A stretch of DNA of 64,000 nt. Origin: Edaphochlamys debaryana (Eukaryota > Chlorophyta > Chlorophyceae > Chlamydomonadales). The DNA lies in NCBI GenBank assembly GCA_016858145.1, contig JAEHOE010000201.1, positions 101,087 through 165,086 on the forward strand, given 5' to 3'. The position numbers were made by a program, and so were the translations under genes. Below, piece by piece: positions 24,047 to 35,300 of this stretch. The notes under the pieces are model-generated. The model was not told the DNA's origin and ran no database searches. It saw only the letters and a program-made list of their open reading frames with translations. Positions within the stretch are counted from its first letter, which is position 1; every line of letters begins with the position of its first letter.

Positions 24047-24358
24047 GGCAGCAACCGGGGACGCGGGCCTGGCATGACAGCAGAGAACGGAGGCAGCACC
24101 CAAGATGTCACGGGAGGTCGCCTCGAGGCGCGGGCTCAAAGCTGTACCTAACCGAGTTCTGGCCTGCGGCCTGCGGGCCTCCGCCCATGGGCCCGTCCAA
24201 ACTTGTTTCGCGTGGCGCCTTCTGTTTCCTGGCATCCCACACATGCACCCTTCCCGCGAGACTTGTTAAATCAGCAATCAGAGCAAAGCATGGCGGAAGG
24301 GTGGGCTAAATAGGGCCAGGCACCGGATGGGCTCCAGCTGAACGTCGGTGGCGCCGCT
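24047..24358 (+). promoter_or_regulatory. 300-bp cassette, copy 2, probable promoter of the gene at 24383
   Basis: Second copy of the cassette at 22209-22508, with a 12-bp length difference. Its right end lies 24 bp before the ATG at 24383, and its TATA-like GGGCTAAATAGGG (about 24303-24315) lies about 70 bp upstream of that ATG. Both facts suggest that it is the promoter and 5' UTR of that gene. Confidence 0.5.
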
Positions 24359-24382
24359 GGCGCCTAACCGACAGCCGCAAGC

Positions 24383-26555
24383 ATGCTCTCACGTAAATGC
24401 CGATGGGCAGTCGACAAGTTTCCTGCTCACGTAGAAGACGCGCGGTCAGGCGATGGCAGCATCCAACGAGGCTATTATATGCTGGAATTCAGGGTGCGTT
24501 GAAACAACGACCTTCAGGAGCGCAGGCTGATATGGTGTCATGACCAGTACGTGCTGGTTGTGCAGGTCGCGGCCGAGCTGCTCAGAATTGGCCCTGGCGC
24601 CGAGGACTTTTGGTCTCCCCACGACTGGCAGTTGCTCCTTGTGGTCTCGGAGTATCTGAGCGCGATGCTGGAGGTGAGCGTTCACCTGCAAATCGGCCAG
24701 TCGCGGAGGCAACCGCCCAGTTAGTCAGTTTTGATGGCGCGCGAAACGTACATTCGCGCCGCGCACGGGTGTGTGGAGCGCAGTGCGGCCTTGGTTGGAC
24801 TGTATGCTCACACTCAACGCCGATCGCCGGCCCCCGCCCCCGCAGTTCCTCGACTGGTTCTGGCCGGAGATGGGCTGGGAGCAGCACAAGCAGGCGATCG
24901 TGCTCTCTAAGCGGCTGCTTCAGCCGCAGAGCTCTGTCAGCTACGCGAGCGTGCCGATCGACCCGCAGCTTCAGGCGGCCTGGCAGTCCTTCACCTTCTG
25001 CTTCTGGCACGGCACCCGCCACATGCCTGCCGCAGCGCCCTTAGGCGTGCCCAGCACCATTTACTCGGCGGCGCGCGAGTGGCTGAACAAGCTGGTTGGG
25101 GAGCGCGGCTTTGAGGCGGAGGGGCACATCGTGGGCGCACTGCAAAACTGGACCAAGGTGGGCTGATTGACACTTTTGCCTGTGTCTGGGGGCGAGAGTG
25201 CCCAACAGGAAGCGGTCAGAGTCCCTCCGGCCGCCAACCGCTGCCGGTCCTCCACCTGGGCAGAAGTGGGCAAGATCCTTTGCCCAGCTTGTACTCTGCA
25301 ATCGCCGCCTTCACAGTACACTTCTGCCTATGCTTGTGCACCTGCAGGCCATGCAGCCCCGGCTGCAGGAGGCGTTTCCCGGGGTGGACTGGTCCAACTG
25401 GCCGTCCGTCTCGTGGCCGGACCCCGAGTGCACCATCCGCACGGTGGAGAAGCGCGGGGCGGTGAAGCGGCAGCAGGAGGAAGAGTACCCCGTGCGCTGG
25501 CCCTTGCGCGTGACGCAGGGGCGGCCAAAGGTGGGGAGACGGGAGCATGCGGGAATGTCCCTTCATCATGTTGTGTGGACATGGTATCACACGGGACGCC
25601 CCTCGCCCCTTGTGCCCCTCAGTTCAACCACCTTAAGGTGGAGGCGCGTGACGGCTTCGTGGTGGGCATCCCCACCATCAAGAACCCGCCCGCGCTGGGC
25701 TTTTTGGCGGTGTCTGACATCATGTGCGCCTTCAAGCAGGTATGTTGCCGCTCGAGCATTCTCATTGCCGCACGAAACCTCATCGGTCGAGTCTACCCAC
25801 CCCCGTTGCTGCTCTGTAGGCGACGCAGCAGTGGCCCTCCGTGCCGGCGACGTCTGCGGTGTGCGCCGAGCAACGGGAGGTCGTCAAGAGCTTCGTGCAG
25901 AACGTGCTGCGGGAAAGCCGGGGCCCGCTGGCCCCGGGGATCGCACACCAGCCGTACAGGTGCGGATGAAGCGGGCGGGGCCTTTGACTTCCGGTCTCAT
26001 GGGCAGCCAGACGCTGCATTCGCTTCTAGGCGGCAGCGTGAGATTAGTCAAGCCGTTGCAGTTGGGTCTCTCCTCCTGACCAGTGCCGCTGCCCCCGTGC
26101 TGTGTTTAAGGCGGATACATACTGCTTTCCCCTGCCCAGTGGCAGCTGAGCCATGCACCCCCTCATCCCGTCCCCATTAGCAGATTCCACTCGCTTGCCC
26201 CCGGTCGCACTGCAGGTACCTGGGCTACGTCGCCTGCTGCGTGCTGGGCTGGGAGCGCGCGTTGCCGCACGTGAACGCGCTCGTACAGCAGACCGCCACG
26301 TGGGGCCACCTGCACCTCACCTTCCCGGGCGCCCTGCCGCCGCTGCCGCTGCAGCTGGGCCCGCCCGGCCCGGCCAACGGCGCTGCGAACGGTGGCTTCG
26401 CCTTCGCTGTCCCCGGCGGCGGGCAGCAGGTGTCGGCGCAGGGGCCCGGGCTGGTGCTGCAAGGCATGGAGCAGCAGCTGGGCCTGGGCTTGGGCGGCAT
26501 GACGGACGCCTTCGGTCTGCCGGCGCAGCAGCAGCAACAGCTGGACCAGCAGGCG

Positions 26556-26587
<32 letters not shown>

Positions 26588-29500
26588 GCAGCAGGTGGCG
26601 ATGCAGCAGCACAGCGGCCTCGCGACTCGGACGCGGCCCAGCCCCTTCGGCCACACGGCGGCGGCCCCGCCCCGGCCCATGCTGCAGCACCAGTCCAGCG
26701 GACACTGGCAGAGCCAGCTAATGCCGCAGGCGCAGGCACCCCAGCCGCCCCAGCCGCCGCCGCAGCTGCCGTACCGCTACGACGGGTACGGCGGGCCGTA
26801 CGACATGACGCAGCAGGGCTACCCGACCGCTTTCCAGCAGCAGCACCAGCAGCTGGAGAACCAGGCCGCGTACCAAGCCGCCTACAACGCCGCCTACCAA
26901 CAACACATGGCCCAATTTACGCAACAGCAACAGCAGCAACAACACGCAGGCGGTGAGGGCGGCATGGGAGCGGCGACACCAGGCGGCGACGGCGACCCCC
27001 AACAACCGCACCCGCACCAGCAGCAGCCGCAGCCGCCGGGGCACCCGGGGCAGCCGCAGGGGGCGAGCGCACTGGCCGGGGACGCAGGGCCCAAGGCGGG
27101 CGGCGCGGAGCCGCCAGGCGCCATGAGTCTGGGCGGGCTGTCGTCCATGCAAGACCTCATGGAAGGGCTCCCCTCCCAGACCGACCTCTCCTGGATCGCG
27201 CTGCTCGACCCCAACAACCTTCCCGTTCCCTCCATGGACGAGGGCGGCGGGGCCGCAGCCGCCGCAGCCGCCGCGGCAGCTGCTGCCGCCGCCGGTGGCG
27301 GCACCAGCGCCAACGCCACCGGCGGGCAACTGCAGGGCTTCGCTTCCCAGCTGCCGTTCAACTTCATCCGGCCGGGGCTTCTGCAGCAGTCGGTGCACCT
27401 CCCGGGCGCCGCCCCGGGCCCGTCGCAGCCCGGCACGGGGCCGCAGGGGCTGGGGCCTGCTGGCCAGCAGCTGCCCCAGTCGCTACTCGGCTACAACCCC
27501 GCCGGACTGCCCTTCGGGGCCCTGCAGGGCTACCAGCCCGGCCTTCAGCCGCCCGTCGGTCTGCAGTACCCGCCCGGCACGGGGCCCGAAGTGCAGGTCT
27601 CCTTGCAGCCATTCCAGGCCCCGGCGGAGGCCGCGCCTCCAGCCCAGGCCATGGCATCGGCCTCGACGCCGGTGCCCCCACAGCCCCTGCCTCCTGTTGC
27701 GGGCCCCGCCCAGGCCCCAGCGCAGAGCCAGGCCCAGGCGCAGGGTCGGGGCCAGTCAGCCCCAGGGAGCGGGTCGGGGTCTGACCCCAACAGCTCAGGG
27801 ATGGAGCTGGGCGGCTTCACGGCCCTGCTTGGGCCCACCCTCAGCGACACCCAGGACGACACGGTGGGGGTCTCGGCAGGGGGCTCGGGGGATGCCGAGG
27901 TCCAGACGGGCCCACGCAGGCCCAGCAACGGCGGCGACGGCGGCCCGACGGCCATGTCCGCTGGCAGCGGCCAGGCCGCCAGCGACGGTGCCTCCTCGCT
28001 CCACAGCGCCTCGCCCTTCGCGGATGTGACCATGGCCCTGGCACCGCCGGCGGGGCCCTCTGGGCCTCCGGCTGGGGCGGCTCCGCCGCCTGCCCCTGTG
28101 CCGCCAGAGCCCCAGCCACCGCTGCCGCCGCCATGGCCGGCCACGGCCCCAGCCCAGGGTCCGGCGCAGCCGCGCGCGCCGCCGACGGAGCGGCCGCACC
28201 GGCAGTCTGCGGAGGGCCGGAGCTCCAACGCCGCTGCGGCTCGAGGCAGCGGCCGGAGCAGCCCTGATGATCCGGCGGGGGCGACGCGTGCTCGCGTCAG
28301 CAGGCAGAGGTCCCTGGATTTTGGGGATAATCCACGGGCCGGGTACGAGGCTCTGCCATCCGGCAGTCGGCGGACAAGGGCGGACGTGGCGGCGGCGGCT
28401 GCAGCGGCGGCGGCGGACGCTGGGATAGCGCCGGCGCCGGGTTCGCTGGTGGAGCGGAGCGCCAAGCGAGCCAACGCTCAGGTGAGCTGGTCCGAGCGTG
28501 TTCAAAGTTGGGAGCGCCGTTGAGAGGTCCTGCGCATGTTTGCGTCTCCTGACGACGCAGGTGGATAAGAGTCAGCAGCGCATCCACCTCTAATCACCTC
28601 CCTTGATGACCCGTGTTGTCCTTGCCCCGTGCCTACCAGGGCGGTGGAGCGCCCTCCCTCGCCTCACCCTTCACTGCGCCGCGCCCCGGCCTCGGTGCGG
28701 AGCGCGTCGAGTCCCTGGGCGCCTTCCTGACGGACCAGCAGCTGGGCCTGACGCGCGGGACGTCGGGGCAGCAGCAGCGCGCCTCGCTGTCCCGAGGCAC
28801 GTCCGGCCAGCAGCAGCGCACCACGTCCACATCCGCAGGGCCGCCCTGCACGCACACCAAGATCCCCCTCAGCACCCTCACCCGCGGCGGCTCGGAGCGT
28901 CAGGAGCCCACACAGCTGCAGCTCGCCCCCACTCGGCCCCTGTCCTCCTCCGCCGACGCGGTTCAGGAGCTGATGCTGGGGCCGGGCGGCGACCCGCTCA
29001 TGCTCGGAGCCCGGCCCCCCGCACACCCTGCACCGCACGCGCCAGACGCGTCGGAAGCAAGGCTTGGCGATGGCTGCTCGAGCCTCGAGATGGGCTTCCT
29101 GCAGGCACGGTCGCTTCTGGCGGACCTCGGGCAGGAGCTGCTGCAGCTGGTACGGTCTTGGGCGGAGCGTGGGGCCAGCGCCGCGATCGCCAACGGGCCA
29201 GGGCCGGGGCCCTTCATGACCGCCGAAGACGCCAAGGAGGCGGAAGAGGTGCACCGACGCGCTGCGGAGCTGCTAGAGCAGGGCGCGCCCCCTGACGCGG
29301 CCCCGCGGCCCCCCGCCTCCACCGGCCCCACCGCCGGCTTCACTGCGCTCCACTGGGCGTGCGTCCGCAGCGACGCGGTGCTGGCTGAGCTGCTCATCAG
29401 CCACGGCGCAGACCCAGACCGGACGGGCAACGCCAGCATCACCCCGCGCGGCGTCAATATCTCGTTCATGCAGGCGCTAGCGGAGGTGGCGGCGCGGGCG

Positions 29501-31537
29501 CAGCGGCTGCCGGACGCCCGGCCGGTGCCCGACGCCTTGCAGTGGCAGGGCTTGCCGCTGGGGCCGGGCGAGGGGGCAGCGTTCTCGGTTACAACCATTG
29601 TGGAGCTGGGCATCAAGGCCGAGGAAGACCCCACACCCTACTATGACCAACAATTCCGACGGTAAGCAGGGTGTGGCTCCCGGGCAGTGAGGCTCGCAAG
29701 GGTTGAGCATCGTGTCGATGCATGCTGCCAAATGCATGCTCATGGGGTATGAGCGCCACTAGCGTCCTGTTCTGCCCGCTCCTCAAGCTGCCATACTGCA
29801 GTCATTGCATTTCCTGTGGCTCCCTGCCCCCAGGCTGCTGGAGCTGCTGGCCTTTCAGGGCCCAGAGCTGCAAGTGCTCACGGAAGGCCTAGCGGACGTC
29901 GAGCGGCTACCGCCCAGCGGCGAGTCGCTGCCCCACGTGCCGGCCGGGCCGCCGCCGCTGGTGGTGCACCTGCGCGCGGCTGGCGGCTGCAGCGCGTCCC
30001 AGCTTCGGGACCGTGTGCTTGAGCGCTACAGCCAGCCGGGTGTGGCGGCCAGGCTGGCGGCGGCGACTGCCGGAGGCGGCGGCAGCGGCAGAGGGTAAGC
30101 AGCTGGTGGTACTGGCTGATCCAGTAATGAGATTATAAGGAGCTACTCGCAGTGATAGTGTGCTCGGAGCTGCTCTGTGCAGCAAGCCCTGCAAGTGCGC
30201 CTGCCCTCAACACGCACCGTGCGATCGCCACGCTTGCGACCACACCTGAGGCGCTGCCGTGACTCCCTCCCCGCCTCCTTCCTCCCTTCCCCCTTGCGCC
30301 CAGGTGGGCCCTGTCCGTGCACTACACGGAGTACCAGCTAGGACTGCGCCGCGAGGCCGCCCGCGTGGCCTCACTCGCCGGCTCCACGCCCCGCCCCGGA
30401 GGCACCAGCCTCGGCTCCAGGCCCATTGGCCTCGCCTCGTCCGTCCACGGCCCCCCCGCAGCGCCGCCGGGCGCCGCCTCAGGCCCCGCCGGGGCTGCAA
30501 GGGGGCACGGCCTGGCCCTACGCTACCTGGACGCCCACAGGCTGTACGAGGTGGACGTGAGCACGGGCGTGCCGCTGCGCTTCATCCCCGTGACGGGCGG
30601 CGGCGACGACACGGACCTGGAGGTAGCCGACGGCGGCGGCGGGGCGGACACGGACGACAGCGGCAACGCAGGCGACGGCGAGGTGGGTTGGTTTGGGCAC
30701 GGCTGGGCATGCGCAGCGGGTGGTTCAGGGGCGGATAAGAGGCTACCTGAGACGCGGTTCCCTTGAAATGAAGCAATTTGGGAGGCCGGACACGTCCTTT
30801 GGCTTCCGTGTGACCCGCACGCGCTCCTTCCGCCCCAGGTGACGGACATGGCCATGTCTCCCGAGGCAGACGGTGAGGCCCCACTCAGGGCCCGGCAACA
30901 GAACGGCGGCCACCCCTTCGGCAAGGCCGCCGACCCGGGCTTCCTGCCGCAGCGGCGCACCGTGTCCCTGTCAGACGGCGGCGCTGAGTTCGGCGTCGCT
31001 CCCGTGCCCCCAGACAGCCCCGGCACGGCGGGCCTCATTGCCGCCGCAGTGCTCCTGCCGCCAGGCGCCGTCCTCACCGCGACCGGCCCCGGCCCGGCCG
31101 GCCCGACCCACATCGCTCCGTCGCTGCTGGCCGGAGCGCGTGGCCCTCCCGGCAACGACACCAACGCTGCCGCTGCCGCCGCCGCCGCCATCGCCGCCGC
31201 CGCCGCTGCTTCCTCCTCGCCGGCTGGCGGTGTGGCGGCGGGTCCACAGCAGCTGTACACGCAGCTTCGGGAGCTGCTGCAGCAGGTCGACGCCGTGGTG
31301 GCTCAGTTGGGCGCGCATGACCCCGCACTGGCGCAGAAGTTGGTGCTCCAAGCGCTGCGGGGCACGGGGCTGCTGTACGCGGTGGCTATGGCGCTGGCAG
31401 CACGGAAGAGCGTCAACGGGCCCGCGCCCGGGACCGGTGACGGGGGTTACGGAGGGAATGGCGGTCGCGGGGTTTTGGGTGGGCATGGCAGCGGCGGCAG
31501 AGACGGTGGCGTAGGTGCGGGGGCGGAGGCCGTGTGA
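24383..31537 (+). CDS. Large Gln-rich protein with ankyrin-like repeat, first of tandem pair, about 1865 aa
   Basis: Model: join(24383..24493, 24566..24673, 24846..25157, 25348..25530, 25623..25739, 25820..25959, 26216..28481, 28640..29661, 29834..30094, 30304..30682, 30839..31537), all GT-AG, phases consistent, stop TGA. Residues 1-370 form a compact Trp-rich region (FLDWFWPEMGWEQHKQAIVL; VDWSNWPSVSWPDPECTIRT; FLAVSDIMCAFKQ; YRYLGYVACCVLGWERALPH) of a family I do not recognise. A Gln-rich, disordered middle follows (Q run near 427-450, Ala run near 670-685), with a short motif MSLGGLSSMQDLMEGL that is kept in the paralogue and could be an activation or docking motif. An ankyrin-like unit is at about 1311-1345 (GFTALHWACVRSDAVLAELL, SHGADPDRTG). 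Residues 1420-1507 and 1508-1560 are two more segments shared with the paralogue. Composition suggests a nuclear regulator; this is inference. Confidence 0.83.
26520..26593 (+). repeat. CAG/CAA repeat coding for polyglutamine
   Basis: In-frame Gln tract interrupted by LDQ and A, mixing CAG and CAA codons; length-variable tract inside exon 7. Confidence 0.85.
27246..27300 (+). repeat. GCN repeat coding for polyalanine
   Basis: In-frame run of about 16 Ala bounded by Gly (GGGAAA to AAAGGGTS) in exon 7. Confidence 0.85.
28747..28835 (+). repeat. Two copies of RGTSGQQQR protein repeat
   Basis: Codes for LTRGTSGQQQRASL followed by SRGTSGQQQRTTS. The paralogue has four copies at 36871-37020. Confidence 0.85.
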
Positions 31538-32351
31538 AGGGAAGGAAGGGGGGAGGGGAGCTTACTGCATTCATGACGACGGCGGGGGCCTGCATGCGGC
31601 ATGGGGCATGGTGGAGGGCTGGGTTGATGCATCAGCCATGGGCCCGCTGGCGGTAGCGTATGCTCGGGACTTGGAAAGTACAAAGGACAAACGAGGCTGC
31701 TTAGACAACCACAAAGAGGAACTTGCACGCTGCATCATGACGGTGAAAGTGCGGAACCACGGGTGAAGCCAGGTCAAGTGCCTGGGAAGTGCTGGGCTCC
31801 GCCGCAGGGGACAGTCTAACGGTTGACAATGGAGCGCTCTGCAAATATCTCCGGGTTGTATGGCTACTGACTACTAAGCTGCTTGTGTTCTGTTGGGGAG
31901 GAAAGGAAGGAGCGGCTGAGGGGCAGGGGGACGGTGGACGTCGTAGCGCTGCACCAGTGCATACTACAATTGCTAAATGTGTTGGACAAGCGCTGTTCGT
32001 TTGAGACCATATCAAGATTCGGGTGAGCATACCAGGAGCCGGGGTTGTGTTGTGGGGGTCTCTTTCGCGGCGGTGGGTCTGGAGCGCTGGGCGGGCTGGC
32101 GGCGACTGCGTGTCATGCCCAGGCAATCCCGGCGGCCGCTGAGGGTCTCGGCTCCATTCCTTGCGCCGCTCCCACCTGCGTCTTCTGTCTTCATACTTTG
32201 ATAGGTTCGTACGTGCTATACCTGCTATACCTTACCCTGCTTTCGCCGAACACCTTCACTTTGCCTGTCATTTGACCGAAAGCTCAAGGCTGCCCCTGGG
32301 CGAGTACATCCCTAGACAAGCGGGGGCCGCAGCGGCCCCTGCGAAGCTAGA
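31538..32351. other. Intergenic spacer between tandem paralogues
   Basis: About 810 bp. No gene seen. Near 32214-32236 there is a duplicated CTATACC (TGCTATACCTGCTATACC) about 120 bp upstream of the next ATG, a possible TATA-like element. Confidence 0.4.
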
Positions 32352-35300
32352 ATGGCGAGTTCAAAGTCGCGCTGGAGCGCGGACAGGTTCCCAGCTCATG
32401 TGGAGGAGTGGCGCGGCCCGGATGGCAACGTCGTGCGTGGCTGCTTCGCTCTGGAGTTCAGGGCAAGTGGTAGCCAGGGCCGGAGGCGCAGCATCGGATG
32501 CAACCGGCTGATGGTCGGGCAGCCTGGTCAATGCCTTGGACAGCTCGTAGCTTCACCTCAGTGTCATCCGAAAGGTTGCGCCGCCTTGTGTTGCAGGTCG
32601 CGGCAGAACTACTTCGCATCGGACCCTATGACTCTGCGCAAGATATCTGGGGCCCGGGGGACTTCCAGCTCCTACTCGTCGTCTCAGAGTACATGACCGC
32701 ACTGCTTGAGGCGCGTGGTTAGGGTTTGGCCTTTGCGCATAGAATGGCAGCTGTGTGGGGGCATGGCGCACACCTTTACCCCGAGGGCCATCGATGGCTG
32801 CTGCGGGTCTACGGGTGGCGGGGGACCGGGCGGGGAGATGGGGAACAGGGCTCGGCTTTGGGTGGCAGAAGGCCCAGCCTGAGCTCGCCTGCGCTGCAGG
32901 GCAGGGCCCAACTGCAGCCCCCGCCCTCATTCTTGCCTCATCACCGCAGTTCCTCGACTGGTTCTGGCCGGAGATGGGCTGGGAGCAGCACAAGCAGGCG
33001 ATAGTGCTCTCTAAGCGGCTGCTTCAGCCGCAAAGCCCCGTAAACGCGATCAGCATACCCATCGACCCGCAGCTCCAGGCGGCCTGGCAGTCCTTCACCT
33101 TCTGCTTCTGGCACGGCACCCGCCACATGCCCACAACGGCACCCCTGGGCGTCCCAGGCGCCGCCTACTCTGCGGCGCGCGAGTGGCTGAACAAGCTGGT
33201 TGGGGAGCGCGGCTTTGAGGCGGAGGGTCACATCACGGGCGCATTGCAGACCTGGACCAAGGTGGGCACCGCTGCCTGTGTCTGGGGGCGAGAGTGCGCC
33301 CAACAGGAAGCGGCCAGAGTCCCTCCGGCCGCCAACCGCTGCCGGTCCCTGACTGTCCTCAACCTGGGCGGAAGTGGGCGAGATCCTTTGCCCAGCTTGC
33401 AATCTGCAATCGCCGCCTTTACAGTGCACTTTTGGCCACGGTTGTGCACCTGCAGGCCATGCAGCCCCGGCTGCAGGAGGCTTTCCCCGGGGTGGACTGG
33501 TCCAACTGGCCGTCCGTCTCGTGGCCGGACCCCGAGTGCACCATCCGCACGGTGGAGAAGCGGGGGGCGGTGAAGCGGCAGCAGGAGGAAGAGTACCCCG
33601 TGCGCTGGCCCTTGCGCGTGACGCAGGGGCGGCCCAAGGTGGGAGGCTGGGAGCATGCGGGAATGTCCCATCAACATGTTGTGTAGACATGGTATCACAC
33701 GGGACACCCCTCGCCCCTTGTGCCCCTCAGTTCAACCACCTTAAGGTGGAGGCGCGTGACGGCTTCGTGGTGGGCATCCCCACCATCAAGAACCCGCCCG
33801 CGCTGGGCTTTCTGGCGGTGTCGGACGTCATGTGCGCATTCAAGCAGGTGCGGGCGTGCCTAAAATGCCCACTTGGAATGTGCAGTCTGAAAAGCCTCCC
33901 TGGGGGTCCCAGGCGTAGAAGCCTCCTGCAAGCATGTCCGTGGCGGGCTGCAGAGCTGCTTCCTGCTGCTTTGTAGTTATTGGTTGTGCTCAAAGTCTCG
34001 AGGCCTGGTTGCCCTCTCGGACGCCTGCCTGTGCCCCCACAGGCGACAACGCATTGGTCTCCCGCACCGGCCACCAGCGCTGTCTGCACGGCCCAGCGGG
34101 AGGTGGTGACGAGCTTCGTACAGAACGTGCTGCGGGAGAGCCGGGGCCCGCTGGCGCCGGGGATCGCACACCAGCCGTACAGGTGCGGATGTAGCGGGCG
34201 GGCTTTGGGCTCATGGCCTAATGAGCAGGCAAGCGCTGCATGCGCTTACTAGCAGCAGCGGGGGTAGCTTCATTCAAGCGACGCTGGGTGTGAAAGCTGG
34301 GTGTGAAACCTGAAACCAACCCACCCCCAATTAAGCCTCCGACTCAGATCGGTCTGACCCACATCAAGCACATACCTCTGCAGGTATCTGGCTTACATCG
34401 CCTGCTGCGTCCTGGGCTGGGAGAAGGCGCTGCCCCAAATCGCTTCAATCGTGGGCGCCTCGGCAGAACTGGGCCCTGTGCCGCTGGCGTTCCCGGGCGG
34501 AGCGCGGCCGCCCATCTTGTCGCAACCGCTCTTCGGTCAGACCGCAGCCTTGGCCGGGCCCCCGCAGCCGCAGCCCGGCGGCTATGAGCCCGGCGGCTTT
34601 GGCATGGGCCTCGGGCTGGACGTGGCGGCCATGCACCTGGAGCTGGCGCAACACCCTTTCCAGCAGCAGCAACACCAGCTGCAACTTCAGCAACACCAGC
34701 AGCTTTTGCAGCAGCAGCAGCACTTCCTGCAACAGCAGCAGCAGCTGCAGCAGCAGCAAGCGATGCAGTTGCAGCAACAGCAGCAGGCGCACGCACACGC
34801 ACATGCCCAGGCCCAGGCGCAGGCCCACGCCCAGGCCCAGGCCCAGGCGCAGGCCCAGGCCCAGGCGCTCTACCTGCAGCGGCCCCCAGCGGCTCCACTG
34901 GTGCTCCCGAATGGGGGGTGGAACGGTGGCCTGCCGGCGGGCTTTGCGGGCGGGCCGGGACATGGGCCGGGCGTCCTGCAGGCCCCGCCGCAGCTCACTG
35001 GTTTCTCCTCAGCCCCGGTGGCAGCCTCGGCGCCCGTGGCTCCGCTGGCGCCGCCGCAGCAACCCGCTGCAGCCCCAGCGCTGCCGCAGGCGACGCGCAC
35101 CCGCCCGAGCCCCTTCGCCGCGGCGTCTGGCGTGGCCCGGCAGAGCTCCACGGGCCTGCCCTCCACCCCCTCGCAGCCCTCGCCCTCGCCGTCCGCCTCT
35201 CCGCAGCTGCCCCAGCCCGGTGCGGTGCAGAGCCCGGACGCCTCCCAACCGCACCGCCAGGCGCCACCCGCGGCGGGGCAGCGGGCGCTCCCGCCGCCCC

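Larger units (their letters stand above)
19478..24382. other. Gene-poor region with duplicated 300-bp cassette
   Basis: About 4.9 kb with no gene I can support. It holds the 3' UTR of the RWP-RK gene, a C/G-rich minisatellite near 23718-23763, and two copies of a 300-bp cassette. Open frames at 21515-23914 lack recognisable motifs and consistent splice sites. Confidence 0.4.
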
